NCBI RefSeq assembly: GCF_000254135.1 | Contig: NZ_AINS01000013.1 | Location: 1-42,746 of the forward strand | Reading direction: 5' to 3' | DNA length: 42,746 nt | DNA from: Campylobacter coli LMG 9860 | GTDB taxonomy: Bacteria > Campylobacterota > Campylobacteria > Campylobacterales > Campylobacteraceae | In this document: one piece after another, positions 33,749 through 42,746 of the stretch | How the letters are laid out: each line of letters begins with the position of its first letter | Numbering within the stretch: position 1 is the first letter of the stretch | The notes under the pieces: model-generated | Told to the model about the DNA's origin: nothing | Database searches by the model: none | What the model saw: only the letters and a program-made list of their open reading frames with translations | Position numbers and translations under genes: made by a program

Positions 33749-35121
33749 TAATTTTTTCCTAAAATTATTTTTTTACCTTCGTTTAAAACATTGTAAATAT
33801 TATTTTCTATCCATTTTTTATCTTGCCATTGCTCAGGGCGTGTTTCAACACCTTGAACTAAAACACCAAAGTGCAAATGATCCCCCAAAGCCAATCCACT
33901 TACACCTGTTCTACCTATTACACTTTTTTTGCTTAAAATATCATCAAGTTCAACACTTTTAGAAGAACAATGCCCATAAAGACTATAAACTCCAAAACCA
34001 TGATAGACGATTAAATTGAGTCCATAAATTCCATTTTCTTCTGCAAATACGACTTTGCCTGAATTATTACTTATAATAGGAGCTTCTGCCACGCTTGCTA
34101 AATCTATACCCATATGATAAGAATCGCTTACAAATTGTCCATTGTAAGAATAATACCTATGATCAGCAAAATCTGCTACCTTCATACCATTTCGAAGTGG
34201 TAAAAATAAATCGATTTTAAAATCATCGATTTTACTTTCAGGCACTTCTGAAGTGATTTTATGTATCAAAATTTCATTATTGCCTCTTAAGGTTTCATTT
34301 ACAAATTTAAATTTCTCAAAACGCGTAAAATTGTTATCCTTTGGCGCATATTCTTGTGCTAAATCTTCTATTTTGCCATCTAAAAATCTATCTGTAAGAT
34401 TGATATTTGAAACGCGGTATTTGCGATTGACAAAATAATACCTTATGCGCTCTTTGGTTATATTTCCTGCCTTATCTGTAGCAATGATATAAGCACGAAA
34501 TTCTTCATCTCTTGCATCCCAAGCTATAAGAGCTGCGTAATAGCCTTCTTTTAAATAAGGAGTAGCTTGAAAAATTTTTCCTGTATTTGTTTCGATATAA
34601 ACCTTATCTAAATTTGCATCACTAGCTGAAAACACAACACTAGCAGCACCTCCTTGCTCAATCTGATAAGAATTGCTCAATACATTTACCTTTGGAGCAC
34701 TATCATCAATCATGATAAGGACTTGTTTGCTCGCTTCATTGCCACCGAAAAAATTCCAAAAACTCTTATCTTTGGCTTTAATTTCCATGATAAAAGATTT
34801 TACTTTTTCTTTATAGGCAAGTTTTGGTAGAGCAACTTGTAAGGTAATATCATTTGAATTTTGAATTTTTTCATCCGCTATAGGCATACCTGTTTCATTG
34901 CCTTCTTTTTGCAAGAAAATCTGAACACTTTCAATAGAACCTTCATCATCTTTTACATGAACTGAAATAGGTTTTTTAAGATCACTATAAATGATATCTG
35001 GCATAAGGATTTTAGGAGGTGTTGTTTCAAAAGCATTCGTTTTTGAAATAAAAAACGCCAAAACACCGATTAAAACCAAAACTAACAAATATAAATAAAT
35101 TTTTCCTTTTTTTCTCGCCAT
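33748..35121 (-). CDS. M23 (LytM) family peptidoglycan endopeptidase (Cj0131-like)
   Basis: A 457-residue envelope protein. An N-terminal membrane anchor (about 7-25, following MARKKGK) leads to a long periplasmic region with Ig-like stretches (about 40-230). A C-terminal LytM domain (about 320-435) keeps the metal ligands: HMGIDLAS (His and Asp), YSLYGHCSS and LGDHLHFGVLVQG (HxH). Such enzymes cut peptide cross-links in peptidoglycan, and in helical epsilonproteobacteria related proteins shape the cell. All catalytic residues are present. It begins the eight-gene run to rimP, with a -10 box at 35189-35194. Confidence 0.9.
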   Translation of the reverse strand: MARKKGKIYLYLLVLVLIGVLAFFISKTNAFETTPPKILMPDIIYSDLKKPISVHVKDDEGSIESVQIFLQKEGNETGMPIADEKIQNSNDITLQVALPKLAYKEKVKSFIMEIKAKDKSFWNFFGGNEASKQVLIMIDDSAPKVNVLSNSYQIEQGGAASVVFSASDANLDKVYIETNTGKIFQATPYLKEGYYAALIAWDARDEEFRAYIIATDKAGNITKERIRYYFVNRKYRVSNINLTDRFLDGKIEDLAQEYAPKDNNFTRFEKFKFVNETLRGNNEILIHKITSEVPESKIDDFKIDLFLPLRNGMKVADFADHRYYSYNGQFVSDSYHMGIDLASVAEAPIISNNSGKVVFAEENGIYGLNLIVYHGFGVYSLYGHCSSKSVELDDILSKKSVIGRTGVSGLALGDHLHFGVLVQGVETRPEQWQDKKWIENNIYNVLNEGKKIILGKN

Positions 35122-35188
35122 ATTTTTTCCTAAATATATTTTTATTTTAACAAAATTTATTTTTTCTTAAAAAACTTAAAAAAATTTT

Positions 35189-35194
35189 ATTATA
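35189..35194 (-). promoter_or_regulatory. -10 box (TATAAT) before the M23-lpxC-infB-rimP run
   Basis: On the minus strand AATTATAATAAAA contains TATAAT, about 68 bases before the ATG at 35121. A second TTAAAAT nearer the gene is an alternative. It lies in the 97-base gap between tyrA and the peptidase gene. Confidence 0.45.
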
Positions 35195-35218
35195 ATTTCA
35201 GTAAATATCCAGCAAATT

Positions 35219-36046
35219 TCACAAAATTTCTCTTAAAGTATTGGCTTTTTGCATCCAAGACTTTAATTCTTCATTTTTATCCTCTTCAATCATCTTTTTG
35301 CAAAATTCTAATTCTTTTTGAAAAAATTCAATAGAACTTAAAACATTATCTTTGTTTTGTTCAAAAATACTCCCCCACATAATAGGAGATGATTTAGCAA
35401 TCCTACTCATACCCTTAAAAGAACCACCCGCTAAATGAACGATATTTCTTTTATCTTCTTCTTTCATCACAAAATTTGCTAAAGAAAAACTAATCACATG
35501 CGGCAAATGCGAAATAATAGCGGCATGATGATCATGAGCTGTGCTATCCATAAAAACAATCCTCATACCCAAATGCGAAAAAATTTCTACTGCTCTTTTT
35601 TGGTGCAAATCATCAGCCACTTCACTATCACACAACACACAAACAGCATCCTTATAAAGCTCTTTAAAAGCCGCTTTTGGGCCGCTGTTTTCAGTTCCTG
35701 CCATAGGATGGGCAAAAAGAGTTTGTTTGGTAAGCTTTGCAGGCAATTTTTCTATGATTTTTCTTTTTGTACTTCCAAGCTCTATAATGGTTGTATTTGA
35801 AGGCAAATTTACTAATTTTTGTAAAATCTCTATGATAGCATTTACAGGCGTTGCGATAAAAATCATATCGCACAAATGCAAATTTTCAAATTCTATAAGC
35901 TCATGAACAAGTCCTAAATTTAAAGCATCTTGCTCATTTTCCTTGCTTGAATCTAAACCATACACACAAGAAATTAATTTATTTTCCTTTAAACAAAGTC
36001 CTAAAGAACCCCCTATCAATCCAAGCCCTATAATTACTACTTTCAT
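35219..36046 (-). CDS. tyrA: prephenate dehydrogenase
   Basis: A 275-residue NAD-dependent dehydrogenase that turns prephenate into 4-hydroxyphenylpyruvate for tyrosine synthesis. It has the Rossmann loop VIIGLGLIGGSLGL at the N-terminus, DMIFIATPVNAI, IELGSTKRKII, and the active-site region FAHPMAGTENSGPKAAF with the catalytic His. HDHHAAIISHLPHVISFSLA follows. There is no chorismate mutase or ACT domain, so it is the stand-alone form. The ATG at 36046 has GAGATAATATT upstream. It is divergent from bamA. Confidence 0.94.
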   Translation of the reverse strand: MKVVIIGLGLIGGSLGLCLKENKLISCVYGLDSSKENEQDALNLGLVHELIEFENLHLCDMIFIATPVNAIIEILQKLVNLPSNTTIIELGSTKRKIIEKLPAKLTKQTLFAHPMAGTENSGPKAAFKELYKDAVCVLCDSEVADDLHQKRAVEIFSHLGMRIVFMDSTAHDHHAAIISHLPHVISFSLANFVMKEEDKRNIVHLAGGSFKGMSRIAKSSPIMWGSIFEQNKDNVLSSIEFFQKELEFCKKMIEEDKNEELKSWMQKANTLREIL

Positions 36047-36082
36047 AATATTATCTCAATCTCTTTGTTAAATTTTTTCTGC

Positions 36083-36088
36083 TATTAT
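36083..36088 (+). promoter_or_regulatory. -10 box (TATTAT) of the bamA-dusB group
   Basis: TATTAT within GCTATTATAC lies 33 bases before the bamA ATG, which has AGG ten bases upstream. It is the only clear rightward promoter before seven nearly contiguous genes. Confidence 0.45.
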
Positions 36089-36121
36089 ACAAATTTTTAA
36101 TAAAGCTTTAGGTAAAAATAA

Positions 36122-38338
36122 ATGAAAAAAATCATCAGCATTTGTGCCTTAGTTGCACTAAGCAATGCAGCAGTAATTAAAGAAATTAAATTTAACGGAT
36201 TAAATCATCTTTCAAATGCAAGTGCTTTAAATCTTACAGGATTAAAAATCGGCGAAACAATAAATCTTGATAAAATCAATACCGCCATACTTAACCTTTA
36301 TAAACAAAATTATTTCGAAAATATTGCCGTAGAGGAAAATAATGGTATTTTAAATATCATTGTCACAGAAAAACCAAGCATAGCTAAAATAAGCATTACA
36401 GGAATTGCATCTAATGATAGAAAACAAGTAGAGAGCATTTTGGGTATAAAAAGAGGAACTTTATTTGATGAAGCAAGCGCTAAAGAAGCAAGCGAACGCA
36501 TCAAAGCTTATTATGAGGCTAAAAGCTATTTTGATACCATAGTAGAATACAGAAAAAAAACTCTAGAAAATACCGAAGGACTAGAGCTTGAATTTATAGT
36601 CAATCGCGGAGAAAATATCATCATTAATAATGTCAATTTAAGCGGGGCAGAGAAATTTTCGTATTCAGATATTGAACCTGCTATAGTCAATAAAGAAAAA
36701 GAATTTATGGGCTGGATGTGGGGAAGAAATGATGGAAAACTCAAAATTTTTGAATTAAGCAATGATAGCGCAAGAATCAGCGATGAGTACATGAAAAAAG
36801 GATATCTTGATGTACAAGTATCCTCGCCTTATCTTAAAACCTATACCGATACTTATCAGGCCAATCTGACTTATTTTATCAAAGAAGGCAAGCCTTATAA
36901 AATTGAGAATATAAGTATAGAAAATCCTTTATTTAGCGAGGAAGAAAATATACAAAATGTAAAAAACCTACGCTCAACCCAAGGCAAACTTATCAATATA
37001 GAAGACATTCGCAAAGATGTAAAAACCATAGAAACACAAAGTGCTGATTTAGGCTATGCTTTTGCAGAGGTTTATCCTGATATTCAAAAAAATGATCAAA
37101 CCCAAGAAGCTAGCGTTGTATTTAAGGTCATTCCTCACGATAAAGTCTATATAAGAAATGTTATCATTTCTGGAAATTCTCGCACGGTCGATAGAGTAGT
37201 ACGTCGCGAACTTTATATCACCGAAGGAAATTTATACAATCGCACCGATTTAAGTGAATCTACAAATGCTTTAAGAAGAACTTCTTATTTTGATGATGTA
37301 GAAATTAAAGAAGAAAAAGTAGATGATACACATATAGATTTAATCGTCAATGTTAAAGAAGCTTCTACGGGTGCTATTTCAGGAGGCATTGGTTATGGTT
37401 CAAGCGATGGTTTGTTACTCAATGCTTCATTATCAGATACCAATATTTTTGGTTCAGGTATTAAAAGTTCTGTGAGTGTAGATAAAAGTGATGATACCCT
37501 ATCAGGGAGAATCAGTCTTATAAATCCACGCATTCTTGATAGTCAATACAGCTTGGGCGGAACGCTTTATTCTAATGATTATGAATGGGATAATTACTCT
37601 GAAAAAAATTACGGTTTTGATATCACCCTAGGTCGTCAATTTGCAAGATATTATAATGTAAGTTTAACTTACAATCTTGAGCAAAGTGATATCTATCATC
37701 TAAGCCCAACACTTTTAAGAACAGGTTATGAGCTTGGCAAAACTATAAAAAGCTCTATTACTCCTGCTATTACTTTTAACAACACTGATGATTATTATCT
37801 CCCAAGAAAAGGTATTATCGCTTCAACAAGCTTAGAATATGCAGGACTTGGAGGAGATCAAGAATTCCTTTCATCGAGTTCAAAATTTAACTTTTATCAA
37901 GGTTTGCAAGATTATATAGGTTATGATCTTATTTATCGTTATAAAGCAAGTTTTTATAAAGTTTGGGATGAAGGCTATCTTCCAATCAATCAAAGAATCT
38001 ATTTAGGTGGTATTCGCTCTCTTCGCGGTTTTGAAAGTAGAACTGTAAGCCCTAAAAATGAATGGGGAGATGAAGTGGGTGGAACTATAGCTTTTGCAAA
38101 TTCTGTAGAGCTTAGCTTTCCTTTAATCGATAGAATTAAACTTCGCGGTAGTGTATTTTTTGATTATGGGATGATAGGAAATAAAAATCTTGATGAAATT
38201 CAAAGAATGAGTACAGGTTTAGGTATAGAATGGATCACTCCTATTGGGCCATTGCAACTTGTATTTGCTAAACCACTCAACGATAAAAAAGGTGATGATA
38301 CCAATACTTTTGAATTTAACCTAGGAACACGCTTTTAA
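36122..38338 (+). CDS. bamA: BamA, outer-membrane protein assembly factor
   Basis: A 738-residue Omp85-family protein that folds beta-barrel proteins into the outer membrane. A short signal peptide ends near residue 17 (SNAAVIKE). A run of POTRA domains follows (about 18-410), e.g. VIKEIKFNGLNHLSN and VYIRNVIISGNSRTVDRVVR. The C-terminal 16-strand barrel (about 420-738) contains GGIRSLRGFESRTV, the conserved RGF motif of loop 6, and ends in the aromatic FNLGTRF. The stop is shared with the next start (TAATG). Essential core gene. Confidence 0.95.
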   Translation: MKKIISICALVALSNAAVIKEIKFNGLNHLSNASALNLTGLKIGETINLDKINTAILNLYKQNYFENIAVEENNGILNIIVTEKPSIAKISITGIASNDRKQVESILGIKRGTLFDEASAKEASERIKAYYEAKSYFDTIVEYRKKTLENTEGLELEFIVNRGENIIINNVNLSGAEKFSYSDIEPAIVNKEKEFMGWMWGRNDGKLKIFELSNDSARISDEYMKKGYLDVQVSSPYLKTYTDTYQANLTYFIKEGKPYKIENISIENPLFSEEENIQNVKNLRSTQGKLINIEDIRKDVKTIETQSADLGYAFAEVYPDIQKNDQTQEASVVFKVIPHDKVYIRNVIISGNSRTVDRVVRRELYITEGNLYNRTDLSESTNALRRTSYFDDVEIKEEKVDDTHIDLIVNVKEASTGAISGGIGYGSSDGLLLNASLSDTNIFGSGIKSSVSVDKSDDTLSGRISLINPRILDSQYSLGGTLYSNDYEWDNYSEKNYGFDITLGRQFARYYNVSLTYNLEQSDIYHLSPTLLRTGYELGKTIKSSITPAITFNNTDDYYLPRKGIIASTSLEYAGLGGDQEFLSSSSKFNFYQGLQDYIGYDLIYRYKASFYKVWDEGYLPINQRIYLGGIRSLRGFESRTVSPKNEWGDEVGGTIAFANSVELSFPLIDRIKLRGSVFFDYGMIGNKNLDEIQRMSTGLGIEWITPIGPLQLVFAKPLNDKKGDDTNTFEFNLGTRF

Positions 38339-39054
38339 TGAAACAATTTCTAGATGCTTGCCTAAAAGCAAATTTGCAAATTAGCGAGTATCTTAACAAT
38401 ATTTGCGAAAGCGATCTTAGCTTTTGTCCCGAACTTGGCTTTGATAATAATCAAAGCTATAAGCTTGATCTAAAATGTGAAAAAATCTTTATAGAGCACC
38501 TTTGCAACCTAGGTCAAATTTTTTCCGAAGAAAGTGGCTTGATCGGAGAAAATAGTCCTTATAAAATCATTCTTGATCCCTTAGATGGAAGTTCAAATTT
38601 TGTTTCTAAAATACCCTTTTATGGAACATCTGCAGCACTTTTTAAAGATGAAGAAGCTCAAAGTGCTTTTATTTGCAATCTAGCAAATCATGAAATTTTA
38701 ATTTTTGATGATAATAAAAATTTAAAATCAAATCTTTTCAATCCTAACTATTCTCCTTTTTTGCCTAATCATTTTTCTCAAATTGGAATCGTAGAAAAAA
38801 TAACGCTTTGCCCAAGTCTTATCAACCACCTTGCACAAAATAAGCTTAAATTTCGCTCTTTGGGCGCTACAGCTTTAAGCATTGCTTATGCTCCATATTT
38901 TAGCTTTGTTTTAGTTTTAGGAAAAACTCGAATCTTTGATACTGCAGGAGCTTTGATGTTGTGTAAAAATTTATATATAGAAAACAATGAAAATTTCCTT
39001 CTCATAAGTAAAGATAAGAAAATTTTTGATATAATCTTGGAATTTTTAAAATAA
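38338..39054 (+). CDS. inositol monophosphatase-family phosphatase (Cj0128-like)
   Basis: A 238-residue Mg-dependent phosphatase of the SuhB/CysQ superfamily. Metal ligands are visible: FSEESGLIG (Glu64, Glu65), ILDPLDGSSNF (Asp80, Asp83) and RIFDTAGALML near the C-terminus, where DTAG replaces the usual WDxAA. It is somewhat shorter than typical members (about 260). The substrate could be inositol phosphate, fructose bisphosphate or PAP and cannot be told. It overlaps bamA by one base and precedes accD by 14. Confidence 0.87.
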   Translation: MKQFLDACLKANLQISEYLNNICESDLSFCPELGFDNNQSYKLDLKCEKIFIEHLCNLGQIFSEESGLIGENSPYKIILDPLDGSSNFVSKIPFYGTSAALFKDEEAQSAFICNLANHEILIFDDNKNLKSNLFNPNYSPFLPNHFSQIGIVEKITLCPSLINHLAQNKLKFRSLGATALSIAYAPYFSFVLVLGKTRIFDTAGALMLCKNLYIENNENFLLISKDKKIFDIILEFLK

Positions 39055-39068
39055 TTAGGTGAATTATT

Positions 39069-39911
39069 ATGAATTTTGCAGATATTTTTTCAAAAATCAG
39101 AAGACAACAACCCAGCACCAAAGAGGCTCCAAATCATTGGGTAAAATGCCAGAGTTGCCATGCTTTAATGTATTATAAAGAAATAGAATCTTGTTTTAAT
39201 GTATGCCCTAAATGTTCTTATCATATGAGAATTTCTCCTATGGATAGGATAAAACTCCTAAGTGATGAAAATACCTTTGTTGAATATGATGCAAATTTAG
39301 AAGCCATAGATCCGCTCAAATTTGTTGACAGCAAGTCCTATAAAAAACGCTTAAGCGAGGGTGAAAGCAAAACCGGTAGAAAATCTGCGGTCATTAGTGG
39401 AGAATGCCTTATAGATGGCCTTAAAACTCAACTTGTGGTATTTGATTTTTCTTTCATGGGAGGATCTTTAGGCTCCGTAGAAGGCGAAAAAATCGTTAGA
39501 GCAATCCAAAGAGCCATCACAGATAAAACTCCTGTTGTTATTGTAAGTGCAAGCGGTGGAGCTAGAATGCAAGAAAGTACTTATTCTTTAATGCAAATGA
39601 GTAAAACAAGCGCTGCTTTAAAACTTTTAAGCAAAGAAAAACTCCCTTATATCAGTGTATTAACCGATCCTACTATGGGTGGCGTGAGCGCTTCTTTCGC
39701 TTGGCTTGGAGATTTAATCATCGCTGAACCAGGCGCTTTGGTGGGTTTTGCAGGAGCAAGAGTAATTAAACAAACCATAGGTGCAGATTTACCCGAAGGC
39801 TTCCAAAAAGCTGAATTTCTACTCGAACATGGACTCATAGATGCGATAGTAGAGCGTTCAGATATGAAAAAATACCTTAGCGATACTCTTAAATTCTTTT
39901 GTGGAAAATAA
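39069..39911 (+). CDS. accD: acetyl-CoA carboxylase carboxyltransferase beta subunit
   Basis: A 280-residue subunit of the enzyme that makes malonyl-CoA for fatty-acid synthesis. The N-terminal zinc ribbon ([15 protein letters not shown] and [14 protein letters not shown]) has the four Cys. The crotonase-type carboxyltransferase domain follows, with [30 protein letters not shown] (oxyanion region) and [13 protein letters not shown]. Length is standard. It is preceded by TTAGGTGAATT and followed by rlmH after one base. Confidence 0.95.
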   Translation: MNFADIFSKIRRQQPSTKEAPNHWVKCQSCHALMYYKEIESCFNVCPKCSYHMRISPMDRIKLLSDENTFVEYDANLEAIDPLKFVDSKSYKKRLSEGESKTGRKSAVISGECLIDGLKTQLVVFDFSFMGGSLGSVEGEKIVRAIQRAITDKTPVVIVSASGGARMQESTYSLMQMSKTSAALKLLSKEKLPYISVLTDPTMGGVSASFAWLGDLIIAEPGALVGFAGARVIKQTIGADLPEGFQKAEFLLEHGLIDAIVERSDMKKYLSDTLKFFCGK

Positions 39912-39912
39912 C

Positions 39913-40362
39913 TTGCAAGTTAATATTTTTCACATACAAAAAAACGATGAATTTAAAATTTGGGGTGAGAAGTACGCAAAACTTATCTCCAAATTTGCAG
40001 ATCTTAAAGAACACAATCTCTTTAATAAAAAAATAGCTGCGGCGCAGAATTTAAATGCACAAGCTGCTAAATTAAGCTATGAAGAGGCATTTGCTCCTTA
40101 TACAAAAGGCTTTTGCATAGTTCTTGATGAAAGAGGCAAGGAGCTTACAAGCGTAGAATTTGCAAAACTCATAGCAGATAAAAATAATTTAAATTTTTTT
40201 ATAGGTGGTGCTTATGGCCTAAGGGATGAATTCAGCCAGAGTTTAGATTTTAGACTTTCATTAAGCAAACTCACCTTAGCACATCAATTTGTAAAAATTT
40301 TACTTTTAGAACAAATTTATCGTGCTTTTTGTATCAACTCAAATCATCCTTATCACAAATAA
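39913..40362 (+). CDS. rlmH: 23S rRNA (pseudouridine1915-N3)-methyltransferase RlmH
   Basis: A 149-residue SPOUT-family methyltransferase that modifies helix 69 of 23S rRNA. It has the family ending [13 protein letters not shown] followed by [20 protein letters not shown] and the terminal NHPYHK. I chose the TTG at 39913 since GGAAAA lies five bases upstream and it gives the normal N-terminus (QVNIFHIQK). A GTG at 39901 lies inside accD with no ribosome site. It forms a trefoil-knot dimer with SAM between GGAxG and the C-terminal Tyr-His region. Confidence 0.91.
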   Translation: MQVNIFHIQKNDEFKIWGEKYAKLISKFADLKEHNLFNKKIAAAQNLNAQAAKLSYEEAFAPYTKGFCIVLDERGKELTSVEFAKLIADKNNLNFFIGGAYGLRDEFSQSLDFRLSLSKLTLAHQFVKILLLEQIYRAFCINSNHPYHK

Positions 40363-40373
40363 AAGGTTAAACA

Positions 40374-40727
40374 ATGAAAAAGAATGAAATACAAGTTTTT
40401 AAAACTATCTTAGAAAATAGAAAAAAAACTATATTGGAAAATTTGCAAAGCAATTCTAAAGAAATTGAAGCCTTACATAATAGCGTCCCAAGTGATAGTG
40501 TGGATTTTTCTGTTATTGAAACAGGATCGCAAATTGATTTTGCTATCAGTGCTAATTTAAAACAAGAATTAGAAGAAATAGAAGATTCTTTAGAAAAAAT
40601 CAAAGATGGCACTTATGGAATATGCGAATCTTGCGATGAAGAAATCGCCATAGAAAGACTTAAAATCAAACCTCATGCAAAATACTGCATCGTATGCCGC
40701 GAAAATTTAGAAAAAGGAGAGTTATGA
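40374..40727 (+). CDS. dksA: DksA-family transcription regulator (Cj0125-like)
   Basis: A 117-residue protein with an N-terminal coiled coil (about 1-75), which would enter the RNA polymerase secondary channel, and a C-terminal four-Cys zinc finger: YGICESCDEEI, then KYCIVCREN (Cys-x2-Cys twice). The coiled-coil tip carries DFSVIETGSQIDFA rather than the classical DxxDxA, so the two acidic tip residues are differently placed. In C. jejuni the protein controls stable RNA and stringent response genes. ATG with AAAGG, 11 bases after rlmH; it overlaps the next gene by four bases. Confidence 0.9.
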   Translation: MKKNEIQVFKTILENRKKTILENLQSNSKEIEALHNSVPSDSVDFSVIETGSQIDFAISANLKQELEEIEDSLEKIKDGTYGICESCDEEIAIERLKIKPHAKYCIVCRENLEKGEL

Positions 40728-41710
40728 AAATTAGATTATTTTTTATAGCAAGCTTTATTTATATAGCTCTTATATTTGCTCTTGCTTGGTATTTAGAATT
40801 AGGAAATTATACTTTAAATTTCAATACATATAGCTTCGAGCTACCTATAATGATATGGCTTATTTTACCTTTGATACCTTTAGTGTTTTTTGCCATCATT
40901 CATATGGGTTTTTATTATTTTTTACTCACTTTAAAATTTAAGCATTTTTTCAAAGATTCTACCAAATTTGAAAATTTTACCCGGGACCTTCTTTTGGAAA
41001 AAGAATCAAATATCAGCTTTCAAACAAAGGAATTTAGACAAGTAGCACAGCTAGCTAAAACCCTAAAAACACATGAAAAAATCCCTAATGCAAATAAAAT
41101 CAATGAAATTTTAGATCTTATAGACGGTATTAAAAAAGAAGAATACTTCAATCTTAACAAATTTAAACTCGAAAATAATAATATCTTATTTCTAGAAAAT
41201 GAAAAAAATCATATCAAAAATGATATAAATTATGCTTATTCCAAAATCAAAAACCTTAGTCAAACTCAAGACGAATTCCAAGATCTGGCTTTTGAAAGTT
41301 TGATAAAAAAAGGAACTTATGAGCAAATTAAAAATATCAAAATCACAAAAAAACCTTGTCATATCCTTACACTCATCAAGCGTTTTAAAGAAGGAAATTT
41401 AGAGCTTAATGCTGCTGAATATGAAGTTTTACTTTCTCACAATATCCTTAGTGAAAAAGACTATCTTGATATAGCAAAACTAAGTACTAAGCTTTTAAAT
41501 CCTGACGCAGTTATAGGAATTTTTAACAAAATCAAAAATGAAAAAAGTGAAGCTTTAAGAGCGTATTTATATCTTTTAGCTGAATTTGGACTTTTAGATG
41601 AACTCAGAGAACAAATTCATAATGATGACAAAAAATTCAATGATTTTAAAGCCTTTTTAATCCTGCGTGAAAAAAATATCAAAATCGATTTAAATCAGCT
41701 TATACAATGA
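40724..41710 (+). CDS. membrane protein with cytoplasmic helical domain, unknown function (Cj0124-like)
   Basis: A 328-residue protein. Two hydrophobic helices sit near the N-terminus (about 4-22 and 41-66), followed by a Lys/Glu/Asn-rich, mostly helical region of about 250 residues. I do not recognise a domain or catalytic motif. The ATG at 40724 is preceded by AAAGGAG at four bases and overlaps the dksA stop as ATGA; a longer reading from 40694 runs inside dksA and is not needed. The C-terminal part (LLNPDAVIGIFNKIKNEK, ALRAYLYLLAEFGLLDEL) looks like helical repeats. It is coupled to dusB by a second ATGA overlap. Confidence 0.75.
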   Translation: MKIRLFFIASFIYIALIFALAWYLELGNYTLNFNTYSFELPIMIWLILPLIPLVFFAIIHMGFYYFLLTLKFKHFFKDSTKFENFTRDLLLEKESNISFQTKEFRQVAQLAKTLKTHEKIPNANKINEILDLIDGIKKEEYFNLNKFKLENNNILFLENEKNHIKNDINYAYSKIKNLSQTQDEFQDLAFESLIKKGTYEQIKNIKITKKPCHILTLIKRFKEGNLELNAAEYEVLLSHNILSEKDYLDIAKLSTKLLNPDAVIGIFNKIKNEKSEALRAYLYLLAEFGLLDELREQIHNDDKKFNDFKAFLILREKNIKIDLNQLIQ

Positions 41711-42624
41711 TAGATTTTAGCAAAAAGCCTTTATTTTTAGCTCCTATGGCGGGTTTTTCAGACCTGCCTTTTCGCAATGTGGTAAAAAAATTTGGTGCAG
41801 ATATCACAATAAGTGAAATGATAAGTTCCAATGCTTTAGTTTATGAAAGCTCTAAAACCTTACATATGCTAGAAAGAGCTGAACTTGAAAACCCTTATAT
41901 AGTCCAAATTGCAGGGGGTGATAAAGAAGTGCTTAAAAAAGCAGTTCAAATGCTTAATGAAATGGATTTTGTAGATGGCATTGACTTTAATTGTGGTTGT
42001 CCTGTAAATAAAGTCGTCAAACAATGTGCAGGAAGTGCTCTGCTAGAAAATTTAGAGCTTTTTAAAAGCCTTGTGGGAGTGATTAAAGAAAACAATAAAA
42101 AAAGCCTTACAAGTGTTAAATTTCGCTTAGGCTTTAATGAAAAATATCCCGAAAAAATGGCTAAAATTTGCGAAAGCTTGGGGGTGGATTTTGTAAGTAT
42201 TCATGGACGCACAAAAAAACAGCTTTATAGTGGAAAAGCCGATTATGACTCTATTGCTAGTGCTAAAGCAAGCGTGAAAATTCCTGTGATCGCAAATGGT
42301 GATATCAATGCTCAAAATGCTAAAGAGGTTTATGAGATCACAAAATGTGATGGACTTATGATAGGGCGTGCAAGTGTGGGAAATCCTTGGATATTTTATG
42401 AAATCAAAAGTGGTAAAAATGTAGATGAAAAACTCAAAAAAGAAATCATACTCACTCATTTTGACGAAATGATAAAACACTATAAAGATCAAGGTGTGAG
42501 TATATTTCGTAAACATTTACACGAGTATTCCAAAGGCCATAAAGATGCTTCAGCCTTTAGAGATAGTGTTAATCGCATCGACAATGTCGAAGAAATGCGA
42601 AAAAAAATAGAAGAATTTTTTTAG
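41707..42624 (+). CDS. dusB: tRNA-dihydrouridine synthase (DusB-type)
   Basis: A 305-residue FMN enzyme that reduces uridines in tRNA. Motifs: LAPMAGFSDLPFRNVVKKFG at the start, FNCGCPVNKVVKQCAGSALL with the catalytic Cys, SVKFRLGF, HGRTKKQLYSGKADY, IPVIANGDI and GLMIGRASVGNPW for the flavin phosphate. It is the last gene of the rightward bamA group. No clear hairpin follows; the next gene lies on the opposite strand after about 30 bases. Confidence 0.92.
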   Translation: MIDFSKKPLFLAPMAGFSDLPFRNVVKKFGADITISEMISSNALVYESSKTLHMLERAELENPYIVQIAGGDKEVLKKAVQMLNEMDFVDGIDFNCGCPVNKVVKQCAGSALLENLELFKSLVGVIKENNKKSLTSVKFRLGFNEKYPEKMAKICESLGVDFVSIHGRTKKQLYSGKADYDSIASAKASVKIPVIANGDINAQNAKEVYEITKCDGLMIGRASVGNPWIFYEIKSGKNVDEKLKKEIILTHFDEMIKHYKDQGVSIFRKHLHEYSKGHKDASAFRDSVNRIDNVEEMRKKIEEFF

Positions 42625-42654
42625 TTTAACTTGATTTTTATAATTTAAAAAATC

Positions 42655-42746
42655 TTAAGCCTTAATATCTATAATTTTTGCCGAAGTGTTTTGAGAAAGA
42701 AATTTATTAAATTCTCCTATATCATCATCGCTAAATTTCATACCAA
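42655..42746 (-). CDS. 3' end of a leftward gene, partial at the window edge
   Basis: Reading leftward from the edge, an open frame gives GMKFSDDDIGEFNKFLSQ followed by NTSAKIIDIKA and then TAA (42655-42657). Codon use looks normal for the window. No start with a ribosome site is visible, so this is probably the C-terminus of a longer protein that begins outside the window. A 28-residue gene from the ATG at 42742 is less likely. Product unknown. Confidence 0.45.
   Translation of the reverse strand, partial: GMKFSDDDIGEFNKFLSQNTSAKIIDIKA

Noticed and set aside
42127-42516. 129-residue minus-strand open frame inside dusB
   Set aside because: Antisense to conserved dusB motifs.
1-42746. CRISPR arrays, tRNA or rRNA genes, insertion sequences, integrases
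   Set aside because: No direct repeat arrays, cloverleaf-like sequences, rRNA sequence or transposase/integrase motifs were seen on either strand.

Overview
The window looks like a chromosomal segment of a thermotolerant Campylobacter, C. jejuni or C. coli. It is AT-rich, has short or overlapping intergenic spaces, uses many TTG starts behind AAGGA-type ribosome sites, and has promoters that amount to little more than a TATAAT-like -10 box. The proteins match, from memory and without a search, the products of the C. jejuni loci Cj0177-Cj0195 followed by Cj0143-Cj0123 in inverted order. No tRNA, rRNA, CRISPR array, insertion sequence or phage gene was found.

Layout. (1) 62-6367, rightward: an iron/haem acquisition cluster (ChaN-like lipoprotein, TonB-dependent receptor CtuA, ExbB-ExbD-TonB), then an SbmA/BacA-like membrane protein. 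(2) 6358-7491, leftward: an MFS exporter. Between it and the next gene lies a 16-bp inverted repeat. (3) 7603-8964, rightward: a CNNM/CBS/CorC membrane protein ending in a two-way terminator. (4) 8976-11168, leftward: a PPP phosphatase with a degenerate kinase-like N-terminus, a PhnA-like protein and a TerC-family protein. (5) 11275-12516, rightward: an accessory pair, an ankyrin-repeat protein and an acidic protein. Each has a frame break just after a well-formed start. (6) 19163 down to 12568, leftward: a tightly packed tig-clpP-def-comM-NYN/LOTUS-nnr-purN operon covering protein folding, turnover and maturation, metabolite repair and purine synthesis. (7) 19284-21187, rightward: folE and fliI.

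The second half begins after the only gene-free stretch over 300 bases (21188-21497), which looks like a rearrangement junction. (8) 21498-24018, rightward: a zinc-type ABC transporter znuA-znuC-znuB. (9) 27818 down to 24007, leftward: a small unknown gene, a frameshifted mcrB and an intact mcrC (a type IV, methylation-dependent restriction system). (10) 35121 down to 27892, leftward: an eight-gene run (M23 peptidase, lpxC, tsaB-like, thrB, ylxR, infB, rbfA, rimP) ending in a 12-bp hairpin terminator, with tyrA just upstream. (11) 36122-42624, rightward: bamA, an inositol-monophosphatase-like gene, accD, rlmH, dksA, a membrane protein and dusB, all nearly contiguous. (12) At the right edge, the 3' end of a leftward gene.

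Most of the window is core genome. Interest concentrates in the accessory insertions: the ankyrin pair, the broken McrBC cassette, the fliI/znuA junction, and some family-level oddities (a pseudokinase-phosphatase fusion, a cysteine-rich tail on ZnuC, a ZnuA lacking one expected histidine). I found no convincing new multi-gene system. The ankyrin/acidic pair is the least explained part. Locus numbers and synteny comparisons are recollection, not search results.
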